From Dryococelus australis (taxonomy: Eukaryota; Arthropoda; Insecta; Phasmatodea; Phasmatidae): DNA of 64,000 bases. The position numbers were made by a program, and so were the translations under genes. The number at the start of each line of letters is the position of its first letter. Position 1 is the stretch's first letter. This document shows positions 10,696 through 23,092 of the stretch, one piece after another. The DNA lies in assembly GCA_029891345.1 (NCBI GenBank), contig CM057009.1, positions 311,588,166 through 311,652,165 on the forward strand, given 5' to 3'. The notes under the pieces were generated by a model, which saw only the letters and a program-made list of their open reading frames with translations, ran no database searches and was not told the origin of the DNA.

Positions 10696-11099
10696 GCAGC
10701 TATTCGCGGTAAAATGATCACTTTTGAAAGCCCTGCTTAAGATCTACTTGTACGCACGTTGTGTATTCTTCCGCTACGCAAGATTACCATTGTCATGGGC
10801 CTCATCACTTTATTCATCCGTCGGTCAAGTGAAACTGCGAAATTATTTCGTAATTAAATAATCTAACAAATCAGCATTAAAGAAACCAGAAAGCGAAAGA
10901 AATAATTTAAGTTATCAGAAATGGTTATGTAACACTTTTTATATACGTCGTTAAGATACGGAACTATTTTCCCCTTCATCGTTACCAACCTTACTGGACG
11001 CACGTCACTCATTGCGCCCGTTAAAATATGCGCAGACAGGGGCAGTTACTTTTTTCCAAGGTTGATTTCAAAAGTGCTCACTTTATCGTGAACAGCCTT
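10696..11099. mobile_element. Long MITE (family B), copy 1
   Basis: About 400 bp between inverted ends (left CTATTCGCGGTAAAATGATC, right GTGCTCACTTTATCGTGAAC). It shares internal blocks such as AAGATCTACTTGTACGCACG with the copies at 14.0, 14.5 and 16.4 kb. No TA duplication is clear at the left edge. Non-coding. Confidence 0.82.
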
Positions 11100-11248
11100 C
11101 ACTCACCGGAAGTGACGGCGCCGAGGTCGTTCCATTAACAATAATAACCAATAAATACATTTCAGTGTGGCTTCTCGGTTTCCGGTATGGCGGAATGTTT
11201 ATCACTCACGCGGCAGGGGTTTGCAATTATTAACAAGCGGCGGAAGGG

Positions 11249-11276
11249 GGGATATATATATATATATATATATATA
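11249..11276. repeat. (TA)n microsatellite
   Basis: About 12 TA dinucleotides directly after a GC-rich tract. Confidence 0.9.
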
Positions 11277-11340
11277 CATTGGTCGAAAGAGCGACGTAAC
11301 AAGGGGTTGAGAAGTGGCTGACATGACCGCGAACGGCCTA

Positions 11341-11480
11341 TACTCACACGTGGTGACGCGGCGGGAGGCGATGCCATTGCCTGCACGGCCACAGCCAAAC
11401 ATGTGGACGGTCTCGCCCTGCGGCAGCATGGTCGAGAAGGCGCCTCCTAGTCGCACAACTTGACACAACTTGACACGCAC
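11341..11480 (-). CDS. Candidate coding exon in a GC-rich island (unidentified)
   Basis: On the minus strand, an open frame beginning MRVKLCQVVRLGGAF and ending around ASRRVTT runs into GTGAGTATAG, a strong splice-donor consensus. Base composition here and immediately upstream on this strand (11480-11700) is far more GC- and CpG-rich than the surroundings, as at some insect promoters and first exons. I do not recognise the peptide, no second exon was found, and a competing minus-strand frame (11526-11344) is also open. It could equally be the GC-rich end of an unknown repeat. Confidence 0.22.
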
Positions 11481-11710
11481 GCGCTCGCGACTCGGAAATT
11501 TGACTCCCGCCGCCCGGCGTTCCCACCTCGCGTTTGCGCGTCCGGGAACTCTCGTGTCCCTCTCCCCGCCAGCGCGAACGTTCCTCCCCTTCGCAACCCG
11601 GCCGCTAAACCCCTATACCCCAGTCGTCCTCAACTGCGCAGCCTGTCTTACGGCGTATTCCGAACGACTGCTCTGGGTGCGCTCTGAGAACTGATGGAAG
11701 TGCGTGCGTC
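11480..11710. other. CpG-rich tract
   Basis: Dense CG dinucleotides (for example CCCGCCGCCCGGCG near 11507) contrast with the AT-rich flanks. It lies upstream of the candidate minus-strand exon. No TATA or other core-promoter element could be placed with confidence. Confidence 0.4.
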
Positions 11711-12120
11711 GCGTGGTTTGCCGGAAACGAGTGTGTATTATTTACGCATTGATAACTGGTACACGCCGCGAAAACAGGGCAAAACATTTGCGGCAGCATA
11801 TCTTCTTTTGGAGAAAATGCTTGAAAAACGATGTTGATAAAAGAATTTAAATTTAAATTTGCGAAATTCCGTACAGATAATTTTCTATAATTTCAATTTT
11901 TTTTATTTATTATTTTTTTTTATTTTTTTAGCTCGTCAGCAATTGTATGCATTCGTCACTGGGTGGAATTAAGCTCATCGCTGCTGTAATTACACAATAT
12001 ACCAAGAGCATATTTGTTCCATTATTCAGCTGCAGAGATGTTAGATATTGTACGATTCCCAACAATGCAATAATTTTCGTGTTGTTTTCATAATCACAGG
12101 TCGCCGCCATATTGCTCTGA
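11711..12120. other. No gene seen
   Basis: AT-rich, with a run of T-rich sequence at 11885-11932. No recognised feature. Confidence 0.6.
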
Positions 12121-12285
12121 AAAGCAGATCTGACTCCAGACTCGGTGCGTATGCACTAGTTCGGTGCAACTCGCCATTTTGGAATCCGAAAATCCGACTG
12201 CTCTCAGAGCGAGTTCCGGTAATTGGAACACGCTGTACTAGACCAGTGCACATGCACCGAGTGCAGTCCAGAGCAGTATTTGGAA
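12121..12285. repeat. Imperfect inverted repeat (foldback)
   Basis: ACTCGGTGCGTATGCACTAG near 12138 is matched in inverse orientation by CTAGACCAGTGCACATGCAC and GAGTGC near 12238-12264. The arms are separated by about 70 bp. The structure could be a small foldback element; no flanking duplication was seen. Confidence 0.5.
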
Positions 12286-12293
12286 TGCGCTAT

Positions 12294-12995
12294 TAGAGAT
12301 GAGCTAAACCATTATGTCTCAGGAACATCGCACCTGTTCTGCTCCCAGCCGTTACCTAATGCCGATACCTGTTATTGAGAATACCTGTTATGGGTAAGCT
12401 GTATGCTAGGCTGTTTGCTAGATTGTTCCACTATCTCACCTTGTTCTCTAATACCCGTTGTTAGCCATGTACTGGGCTGATCTTTCTTGCTACTTCTATG
12501 TAGCGCATACCCTCCTGGTAGTGGGATTCTTTCAACTACCTTCTGAAAATATTAAGAAGTACTTGCAGTCGTCAGCATTGGAAAATATTATACATATGAA
12601 AACACGACTCCAGTGTTCATTCACGAAAATGTTCTCCTGATAGGACAGTGACAATAGCAATTTCCCGGCGACTATTACTGTGACAGCACAGGGGATATAA
12701 AAGAGCAGCTATGAGACATATTGAGGAGGAGAAATTAACTTAACTGCATACAAAACTTCGAACTTTTGTTTTCCGTTGGAAAAAATTGTAAAAAAAAAGT
12801 CACATGCAAAATGTGGTTGTTAATTAAATTAGTTCAGAATGAAGTTAAGGCTGTTATACGTAATATTCTCGTCCGTAACTACCATTGGGATGCAGTATCG
12901 GCAACAGGTATCTCCAGAAACTAGGAACAGGTATCGACTGTCCTCGCCAAATACCTGTTGTTGATAACAGGTATTGAAAATACTCTCCATCTCTA
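12294..12995. mobile_element. hAT-like non-autonomous element with repeated subterminal motif
   Basis: The ends are TAGAGATGAGC (left) and CTCCATCTCTA (right), inverted and about 700 bp apart, resembling the TAGAGATGGG ends of some hAT elements. The motif TACCTGTT or its complement AACAGGTA occurs about eight times within roughly 130 bp of each end, an arrangement typical of hAT transposase-binding sites. No 8-bp target duplication is evident. The sole open stretch (12458-12640) is not recognisable. Confidence 0.6.
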
Positions 12996-13021
12996 GGTCG
13001 CGTTTGCCACCGCCCGCAAAA

Positions 13022-13592
13022 AGGTTATGTCTGAATTCACCTGAAGTGCATACTTGTGCTCACCTGTCCCCGGAAATGACATCACGAGTGCTGTCCGAAA
13101 TGCAAGAGAGGTATGCAAGTATACAAGTAACTTATACGAAGACGTACGTACACTTCTCGCGTAGTTGCGGTAGGACCTATATGCGCCGCCATTATGAGAA
13201 GCAATCTGTAGTTTACAATTGATGTTCGACATATTTATTTTCGGAGTGTTTGAGTAGTTAGGGCAACATTACTGCTTGGTGGCTTAGAATTTTGAACTGA
13301 GCAAATAAATATCTTAAGGTGCGCCTTAAATAAATGTCCATACAATAAATTCGCACTTGGCAAGGTAAAACAAACAATGAAAATTGCAAACGCACTTACA
13401 ATCAGCAACGCAACAAATGTAATGCAAATCAGATTAAAATATTACTATATCCTGTATTTAACACTATCAATTTTGGCAATTATCCAGTTATTTGTAGGAA
13501 TCGTATTCATTAAAAGTGATCAGCTGTCTTACAGATGTTGCCGAAGCCAACAAGAGTGTCTGTCAGAATTCATAAAGTTTGGTGCCAAGTAG
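13022..13592. mobile_element. Second copy of the 6-bp-TSD transposon family, right end missing
   Basis: It begins AGGTTATGTCTGAATTCACC and follows the element at 1780-2414 through CCCCGGAAATGAC, the internal GAGAAGCAATCTGTAG and the late block CGAAGCCAACAAGAG. The right terminal repeat is absent. Just beyond the break (about 13597) a TTAGAGATGGG motif starts, which suggests truncation by another element. Confidence 0.75.
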
Positions 13593-13598
13593 TGATTA

Positions 13599-13700
13599 GA
13601 GATGGGTCGTTACAACTAGTATTTTTCTGTACCTGCTCCAAACTGATACTGATACAGACTTGTATCTAGGCTAAAGATAAGGCGGACTGATCTCGCTGGC
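13599..13700. mobile_element. Possible single left end of the TAGAGATGGG hAT-like family
   Basis: TTAGAGATGGGTCG at 13598 matches the end of the 12294-12995 element, and GTACCTGC follows within 35 bp. No matching right end was found downstream. Confidence 0.35.
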
Positions 13701-14039
13701 CACGCACAACCGATCTCTCCGTGTCCCAACATTGAACTGCTTTTCTGCCAATACGACTAGTAAAAACGGCGAGGGTTGGATTGGAGGTTAGAACACCGGT
13801 TAGTAAACAAGTGCTTCCTGATGCTTGTATACTTCCTCTAACCAATTTGTAATGCATTTTTTTTTTTTAAATTCAAATTGGTGAAAGATTTTTATTCATA
13901 ATAAAGTGTTTGTCTTTGGAAAATTGAGATGTATACAAACACGTTCATCAGAGTTGACCAGGTGACTTTGACACGAGTGTTGATTATTCTCCGGTTATTA
14001 CATCGTGTGTCGTTTGTAAAGAATAGTGGCATGCAATTA

Positions 14040-14433
14040 TAGGCTGTTCACGGTGAAATGAACTCTTTTGAATGCCCTGCTTAAGACCTACTTGTATGCA
14101 CGTTGTGTATTATTCCGTCTTACGTAACATTAACATTGTCATGGGCCTCGTCACTTTATCCATGCGTCGGACAGGTGAAACTGTGAAATTATTATAAAAG
14201 TAATTATTTTACAAATCTGCCCATTTTTATGCTTCGAGGATATAAAACACAGAAAGCGACAGAAATAATGTAAGTTATCACAAATGGTTACCTAACACTT
14301 TTTATTCGACGTTAACATATGGAACTGCTTCCCATCCATCGTTACCAACTTTGCTGGACGCATGTCACACAGTGCGCCCGTTAAAATATACGCAGGTTGA
14401 TTAAAAGTACTCACTTTATCGTGAACCACCTTT
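14040..14433. mobile_element. Long MITE (family B), copy 2
   Basis: The left end TAGGCTGTTCACGGTGAAAT and the degenerate right end GTACTCACTTTATCGTGAAC bracket about 394 bp. Internal blocks (AAGACCTACTTGTATGCACG, TTATTCGACGTTAACATATG) match copies 1 and 4. It is followed after 26 bp by an inverted copy. Confidence 0.85.
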
Positions 14434-14459
14434 AGTACACTTTACTGGTACCCTAGGTA

Positions 14460-14890
14460 AAGGCTGTTCACGATAAAGTGAGCACTTTCGAAATTAAACT
14501 TAGCAAAGAGCCACTGTCCCTGCATGCATAGGCGTATATTTCAATGGGCAAACTGAGTGATATTCACCCAGTAAAGTTGGTAACGATGGATGGGAAGCAG
14601 TTCCATATCTTAACGTCGAACAAAAAGTGTTAGTTAACCATTTGTGATACGTTAACATTAATTCTATCACTTTCTGTTTTTTTAATGCATCGAAATGTAA
14701 AATGAGCAGATTTTTTTTAAAAGTATTTACTTTATTAACAATTTCACAGTTTCACTTGACCGACGCATGAATAAAGAAACGAGGCCCATAGCAATGATAA
14801 TTTTACATAATGCGGAAGACTACACAACGTGCATACAAGTAGATCTTGATCAAGGCTTTCAAAAGTGCTCATTTGAACCTGAACAGCCTA
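14460..14890. mobile_element. Long MITE (family B), copy 3, inverted
   Basis: About 431 bp from AGGCTGTTCACGATAAAGTG to CTGAACAGCCTA, followed by TA. Its interior reads as the reverse complement of copy 2 (for example ATGGATGGGAAGCAGTTCCA against TGGAACTGCTTCCCATCCAT), so the two copies form a head-to-head palindrome of about 850 bp. Confidence 0.87.
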
Positions 14891-15229
14891 TAATACCAGG
14901 ACTTTCGCCAGCCCTGGTCATATCTAGGGCTAACCATAATAGCCGTACCTACATAAGCCTCCCGGAGGACATCATGTGTAAGTCATACCTTAATACTAAA
15001 ACTGGCCTTGCTGCCTTGGATCAAAATACGCTGCTGCCATGGTGACAGCCTGCCCCCTTAATCAACTTTAGTTGCACGTGATACGGTCATATTATTTCCC
15101 ACTGCTTACTATTGGCTAAAGAGATGTCCTGGGCGCGTAGGAACCACTCTCGGCTATCACGAAAGGAACATCTGAGTATGCGTTCTTGCAATACATCCTG
15201 CCACATAAAGAACATGCGAAAATCACGTG

Positions 15230-15468
15230 TAGGCTGTTCACGGTAAACTGAGCACTTTTTAAGGCTCTCCCAACAAGCATTAGCCATTTAAAAAATATAT
15301 CTTATTGCAGCCTCAGGCGTTAAATTTAGAGGGTGGTGAAATGTATACATTGTGTTCATTGGTCACATTGCAAAGTTTATATTAAAAAGCAGAAGGAAGA
15401 TGGAAATCGGATGGAAGGAAAAATTTTGAAGGGCCTTAAAAAGTGCTCACTTTACCGTGAACAGTCTA
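15230..15468. mobile_element. Short MITE (family A), copy 2
   Basis: The left end TAGGCTGTTCACGGTAAACT and the right end GCTCACTTTACCGTGAACAG bracket 239 bp. The interior shares AAGGCTCTCCCAACAAGCAT-type sequence with copy 1. TA follows the right end; the left flank is TG. Confidence 0.87.
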
Positions 15469-15550
15469 TACCTACAGATATTGCCTTCGCGAGGCTATCG
15501 AAGCGGGCATCACAAGATGCAATACCCGCTTCTAGATCTGTAACTTATTA

Positions 15551-16394
15551 ATCGAGCTACCAAGCTAACATTAACTGCAGTGGGGAAAATAATTATATAT
15601 ATTAAATTCTTATCGAAAATATTTAGCGTAAAGTTGTATTACTTTTTTTTTTTTTCCCCCGCTTTTAGTTGAATTATCAACATCAGTTTCCTTAAAACAA
15701 ATAGTACGTATGAATGCAATCACTTTACCGTATTTAATGCAATTCAAACTTTGAAGCTAAGCAATGTGGTGATTGCGTTAAAACAAATGAAAGACATAAA
15801 AAAGGAATGAAATATAAAATGTTTATGTTTCCTCGTAAAATGGTATTGTGAAAGACGAAAATCACATTAAAAAATATATACTTTTATGTTTTTTTTTTTT
15901 TGTTTGAGCGTTATTTTATTTGAAACACGTTGTTTAACTGAACCATCATTCAAAAACCAAATCACTGAAAAACAACGAATGAAATGGTTGATGAAACAGT
16001 GGGAAATGTCACTGAATCAGTAAGCGAGGAGGGAAAAACTGGCATTTTTCCACAGACTCACCAGTTAACTTGACTGAAGGGTCTGTCGAATAAGCCAGGC
16101 GTTGGTAACTGATTTAAAGAGTGTAATTCTCACCGATTCAGCTTTAGACTACAAAAGTACCGCAGTGCCGTTTCTGCTCTGTATAGTTACCTATTCCGTG
16201 CGGAGGATCAGTCGGCAGCGCAGTCGTTGGTCGGTTGAAGTCTCCGAGGCTGTGGTCTGTGAACGGACGCCTACAAGACGCTCGGCGCCATGTAACGTTA
16301 AGCACCGTGACGGCGGCGCTAGCCAAAACTTGACTTCTGTGTGACATCTGAAACCATCAACAGGAACAATGAACAATTCATGAAATTGTTTGTA
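15551..16394. other. No gene seen; GC-richer block at 16150-16340
   Basis: Mostly AT-rich with T runs. The block around 16190-16340 is richer in GC and contains TCAGTC at about 16208, which matches the arthropod initiator consensus. Without TATA, downstream elements or a recognisable exon, I do not call a promoter. Confidence 0.4.
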
Positions 16395-16819
16395 TAGGCT
16401 ATTCACGGTAAAATGAGCACTTTTGAGAGCCCTGTTTAAGATCTACTTGTATGCACAGTGTGTATTCTTCCGCCTTACGAAAAAATCAACATTATCATGG
16501 GCCTCGTCATTTTATTCACGCGTAGGTTAAGTGAAACCGTGAAAATATTAGAAAAGTGAATATTTTACAAATCTGCTCATTTCTACACTTCGAGTCATTA
16601 AATAAAGAACCGAAAGCGAAACGAATAATTTAAATGATCATAAATGGTTAGCTAACACTTTTTATTCAACGTTAAGATACGGAACTACTTCCTACCCATC
16701 GTTACCAACTTTACTGGGCGCTTGTCACTCAAGGCGCCAGTTAAAATATATGCAGGTAGGAGCAGTGAATTTTTTCTAAGGTTGATTTCAAAAGTGCTTA
16801 CTTTATCGTGAACAGCCTG
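16395..16819. mobile_element. Long MITE (family B), copy 4
   Basis: About 425 bp from TAGGCTATTCACGGTAAAAT to GTGCTTACTTTATCGTGAAC and AGCCTG. TA is present on both sides (16393-16394 and 16820-16821). The interior closely follows copy 1. This is the cleanest long copy for its boundaries. Confidence 0.88.
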
Positions 16820-16821
16820 TA

Positions 16822-17238
16822 ACGACATATCGCCGAAAACACGGTAAACTCGCTTTTCCCAGTGAAATGACTGTATGCGTTCCTATACTGTTTCCATGCG
16901 AAAACAACTTTTAACATTTTACACTAACACATACGATACAAATTTCAACACAGCCCAGCACGAATGCTGCAAACGTAATCTTCGAAGCACTTCAACATGT
17001 CCCTCACGCATCTACCTATTCAATTGTGTTCTTTTGTTTGGTAAGCCACGTGCACAATATGAAATATTTGCCCTTTAAAAAATATCGTACTGCAGATAAT
17101 ACCACTTAACTATAAAAAAAATACGATACTTACCGTTATGAAACCCATAAACACTAGTGACAAGTATGTCTATTGCTATAGGCGTATATGAAGCTGGTCA
17201 TACTCCCATCGTATAACTAGTGGGTTCAGAATGGGCAA
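16822..17238. other. No gene seen
   Basis: AT-rich sequence. The short + open stretch at 16875-17078 is not recognisable. Confidence 0.6.
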
Positions 17239-17500
17239 GGGGGCCGCGGTGGTGTAGTGGTTAGACTACTCACTTCTTACCTACGCGAACCGGGCTCGAT
17301 ACCCGGCGGTGTCGCTCCCGGATTTTCGCATGTGGGAATAGTGCCGGACGATGCCGCTGGTCGGCGGGTTTTCTCGGGGGGCTCTCCTGTTTCCCCCTGC
17401 CCTCGCATTCCGGAGCGGCTCCATACCTCACCTCGCTGAACCCCTCGTCGGCTCTCAAGACCTCGATGTCCGAATCTCTTGACTCACTCGCTGAATGGGT
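17239..17500 (+). mobile_element. tRNA-derived SINE, copy A
   Basis: The head GGCCGCGGTGGTGTAGTGGT contains a good A box (GGTGTAGTGG) and GGGCTCGATACCC is a B box, so the 5' part derives from a tRNA and would carry an internal Pol III promoter. The body has TCCCGGATTTTCGCATGTGG and a 3' block CTCAAGACCTCGATG. The family recurs at 6.6, 50.8, 61.8 and 63.7 kb. Confidence 0.88.
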
Positions 17501-18801
<1,301 letters not shown>

Positions 18802-18946
18802 GGTCTGAGTCTCTGTAAGTAATTGAGTAATTGAAACAATTAAAAATCAAAAGAAAAGTCCCATATGAAATGTTTTAATAACGTATTCGCTAGTCAAACA
18901 TAGAAACGTATATTACCTACTCTCCTCTGTAGAGGTTTCCAACACT

Positions 18947-19340
18947 GGCTGTTTCTGGATTCTCAAGAAATGCATACTTGAGCGTACGTGTCCCCGGAAG
19001 TGACATCACCATGTAATAATACTTGCGCTGTCCAATTCCCAGTATAGTACACAGAGGCTCTATACTTGGCAAGTATTTGAAATTGTATAATTGCTGGGAA
19101 TACCTGCGTACTTATGACAGTCGCCATATTGTATTTCAGGTGTGAAAATTAACGGGAACGTTTTGTAGTTATAAAGTTCGCAAGATTTAAAAGTAAATAA
19201 GTATTTACAAAAGTCCTTCTGTTGTTTGTGTAAATAATTGTCAGTGTAATAAATGTGTATCAATTATGAATAAAATTCTGAGCGTTTCGTAGACGCTGCA
19301 GCATATTTCCCAGGCGTATGCTTACAGATAATATTACAAT
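18947..19340. mobile_element. Third, divergent copy of the 6-bp-TSD transposon family (left part)
   Basis: GGCTGTTTCTGGATTCTC aligns with the terminal repeat of the 1780-2414 element. The following ATGCATACTTG, GTGTCCCCGGAAGTGACATC and CGCCATATTG blocks are in the same order as in copies 1 and 2. The right boundary is not visible; 19340 is approximate. Confidence 0.6.
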
Positions 19341-19719
19341 TGCAATACGCATTTCCAAGTTATTACAAAACCCATTAATTTTTTTTTCATTCCTTTGTAA
19401 TAAATGTGTAGGAACGCCGAATTAAGCAAGTGCGGGGTCCGTAGCATACGACGAACATGAAAGATGATGTATATTTAAAAACACTCCTAAAATTTTAAAA
19501 CTTGTATTAGCTTTTATGAAACATGAATTCAATTTTTTTCGTTTGCCTTAGGTATAAAATACTGTATATTTAATTACAAGGTTAAGCATTTTAGTAGTAA
19601 CATTTTTTATTTTTACACAGTTGTCAACTTCAAATTTCAACATTTAAAAAATGTTGTGATTTAAAATTTACCTCTTCGAGCATTAGCATGAGGAAATATG
19701 TTTATGATGTCTGAAACGT

Positions 19720-22290
19720 TTATCTGACCAAAAGTTCATGTTCAATACTCATTGTAGTGAGATTGTTGAGTCTGTTTTGACTCATGGTGGTTCTGAGTTC
19801 ATTTTTAATCCGTTTTAGTTTCGAAAATGAGCGTTCTCCAATGCAGTTGGTCACCATGAGTGACGAATAGATGTACAAGGCAGTTTCTACATTCGGAAAA
19901 CAACACTCCAAAGAATTTTCCGTTATCAAACGATACAGCTGCACTTCTACTAATTCTTGTTTGGATTTGGACTCATTAGAAATGAGAAGCTCGGTTTTTA
20001 ACACTTCAATAAAATTCAGCAGTCCTTCAACAAGACTCTCTTCCAGATCGGCCGGATAAGATTTGACAAGATTGGATGATTTCCTCGAAACCTCTTCCGG
20101 CATTAACGACTGTAACCGATGAAGGAAACCAAATAAACCATTCATCTTCTGGTAATCTTTATGACGTTTGGACAGGGCAGAATGCAAGTTATCAACAATG
20201 ACAAAAAATGTTTAAGTTTTAAATTGTTGAGAGGGGGTTTGGGATTCAACAATTGGATTCATACAACTGGAACCACTGAAATGATCATATGCTCGGTTTC
20301 GTTTATGATCTCTTCGAATTTGACATTTGTATTATTCTCATCCATTTGGAGTTTTCCCCATTTGTTCAATGCCTGAGAACGTAGAACGCAGAGCTTGAAT
20401 ATATCCTTTCAATGATTCATAGAGTCGACAAGCTGTGCTCCAATCTTGCCCAGAAGATTGCAGAGAAGCACTTGTCATCTAAAAACGCTGTAATATTTGA
20501 ACCCATAATGTGATCATTATTCCTGTTTCGAGCTTCATCATTGTTGAATGTAGTCCGAAAGCCTGCTGTCGACATTCTGCCTTCTGATTACTGTTATGTG
20601 AAATGTCGCTCAAGACTTGTGTTAGGATAGGAAAGCTCTGCAAAAGCGCTTTTGTTGCATCTGCGCGAGCTGACCACCTAGTGTCAGACAATCTTTTCAC
20701 AGTGGGAAAGTGAGCACCACCATCAGATAATGCAGAAGAAAGTAAACTCCAGCGAAGAGTAGTAGCAGAAAAATATGTGCGCAGGCTTTCTACAAAGTTA
20801 AAGAAAATTGCCGCGTCTTGGCAACATTCAGCGGCACATTTCCGAATCAAATTAAGTGAATGTGCAAAGTATGGAATATCCACTATACTTTCCACTCATT
20901 TTGCTGGCATTATCATAACTCTGACCACGACAGTCTTCAATAGTGCTGTTGTTTTCCCTTAAAAAGTCCATTAAACTTTTGATGAGCTGTTCAGCACTAT
21001 GACCCTCCATATCCAAAACCTTCACAAATCTTTCAACTGGCCCAGATGGCAAAACATAGAGTATGGTTAATGTCAGCTGATCTACATGTGCTATATCTGG
21101 AGTAGAGTCCAGAGAAATGGAATAATACTTGTATGTTTTCACTTCATTTACTATATAAAATAATATGCTGGATCCAATCAAACTGATAAATTATTTACAT
21201 TTGTTTTTGAAAGGTATGAACTATGCCACCTGCCTATTTATATGCTCTGCAAGAAAAGGGTCAAACTTGGCCAGTAGTTCTAATAATCCTAAGTAATTTC
21301 CATTATGGGGATAATAAATGGTTTCATCACTACCTTGAAATGAAAGGTGTCTTTCTGCTAAAAACATTATAACTTCAATTATTCGCTTCAGAAGTGTGCG
21401 CCAGTACTTTTGTCCCGTGTCTATTTGTTTCATAAGTTGGGAATCAACATTTGTACCTTTGTTTTTTCACACTGACATCAAAACTACAGATTGCCTATGC
21501 GAGGAACTTTCTTCATGACGTCGTAAATGATAACTGCCATTTTTACAATCATTAAACCCTTCTTATGTAAATTTTAATGGCCATCCTGAATTGATAAGTT
21601 TACACGGGGGTGGGGGAAGGCTTCCTTTGCTTTCTGAATAATATAACCAATTTCTTGCATATTGTTGATTCGTAGATTTATGAAGCAATGCAAATGAACA
21701 TTTCTGACAACGGCGGGGTTTCTTTTTATTGTCGTACAATTTCGTTGAGGCATAGAAGTCGCGATTAGCATGTTGACAAACGTCACTCCCTTTGTTCAGT
21801 CAGTAACACGATCACGATAATTTAGATTGTTTGGCCATTTACCGAGGTTATTAGAGTACTTATTCATTTCAGTCGATATTTTGTCTTTTGCCTCACTAGT
21901 CGTTATTTCACGTTCACTGAATTCCGGTTGCTGTATCTTGCCTTTTGCGATACTGGTTACTGCTTGATATTCACTAGATGCAGGTTGTTGTATCTTGCCT
22001 TTTGCGATACTGGTTGTGGCTTCACATTCACTAGATGCAGGTTGCTGTCTCTTGCCTTTATCGACACTGACCATAATTTCACATCCACTAAACGCTGGTT
22101 GTTGTATCTTCCCTTTCGCTACACTAGTCGTAGGGGTCGTAGGAGTTTCAATATTTTCTTCAATTCCTATCATTCCTATTGTATAACTAGCCGTAAATGT
22201 TTCAATATTTTCAGCTTCAGTCTTTTTAGCATTGTAATTGTCCCCTGAAACATTAAAATATTCAGTCATTTTACGAGTTTTTAACCACAC
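19720..22290 (-). pseudogene. hAT transposase of the TTF/ZMYM1-like type, frameshifted
   Basis: Read 5' to 3' on the minus strand, pieces in different frames follow the order of this hAT branch. There is an N-terminal low-complexity region (22290-21796), then KYWRTLLKRIIEVIMFLAER (21433-21221). The catalytic-core segment comes next with SISLDSTPD and DCRGQSYDNASKMSGKYSG (21181-20852), then CAAECCQDAA and DTRWSARADA (20895-20479), and a C-terminal dimerisation region with GERSFSKLKRIKNELRTTMS (20187-19720). Several frameshifts and a gap at about 20190-20480 break it. Such proteins excise and insert hAT DNA; this copy cannot. A domesticated host ZMYM-like gene is unlikely given the breaks. No terminal repeats could be assigned. 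Confidence 0.85.
21880..22126 (-). repeat. 57-bp minisatellite coding a 19-residue repeat
   Basis: Within the N-terminal region of the hAT pseudogene, four full units and one partial unit of 19 residues are tandemly repeated, sharing the motif AKGKIQQPA. Unit length is a multiple of three, so copy-number change kept the frame. Confidence 0.85.
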
Positions 22291-22299
22291 TAGTGGAAC

Positions 22300-23089
22300 T
22301 ATTCTTCCTTTTTCTTCATTCGCTTTCCGTTTTACACTTCCAGAAGGATAATGACGTCCAGTGTCTTCTTCTTTGACTCATTGCTGTCGCCTATACTCCC
22401 TACAATGTGAAACATTTCTTTGTAACGTGCTTGTGATAACATGATATTTTGAAACTACACAAAAAACTTCATGTTAAAATGTTTGAGATAGAGAGAAAAT
22501 TTCAAAATTACATCAACATTTTAAATAAATAAGTCTAACAACTGGCTCAAGAAAGACGAGCAGCGAGACCGAACCATGATATAAGTGCGAGTACGACACA
22601 GGAACTAAGCATTTATTAATATGCCAAAACTTAATTATTGTTTCTAGAACACTACAAATAATTGATTTGTATACTTCAATAAATATAACAACTTCTCAAA
22701 ACTGAAAAAAAAAAAATTAATTCAGATCGTAAATACATCAGTGCCATTTCATGATTGTAAAGTAAAATGACAAGCTACGTTTTATGGTCTTACATTTTAA
22801 GTGCATAGCTTGTTGGTCTGCTGTTGATATAACCATCTTTGTAATCGTTTGCGTGTAGGAATTAGCAATTTTCTCCAATGATTACTACTACGAAAATAGT
22901 GGAAGTAGCAAAACTTTAGCACTTTAAGAAGTTATTATTTATGGTTTGTCATGTTTGGGCAGGAAATAGAGATTTTCAAGATCGCAGGGATCAGTCCCTC
23001 TAACAACACAAGCTGTTACATTTACTACGTTGGTTTACATAGCCATTTCAAATCATTTTATGGTTGCCAGCAATGCAATAAATAAACAC
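22300..23089. other. No gene seen
   Basis: AT-rich spacer between the hAT pseudogene and the next transposon. The hAT terminal repeat would be expected here but none was identified. Confidence 0.6.
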
Positions 23090-23092
23090 TAA

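Noticed and set aside
16190..16340. Host promoter with initiator TCAGTC
   Set aside because: A six-base match alone is expected by chance; no exon or other core element supports it.
17239..17312. tRNA gene at the SINE head
   Set aside because: The tRNA-like part continues directly into the repeat body shared by other copies, and the acceptor stem is not conserved.
21928..22248. 106-codon plus-strand open frame
   Set aside because: It is the complement of the in-frame minisatellite of the hAT transposase.
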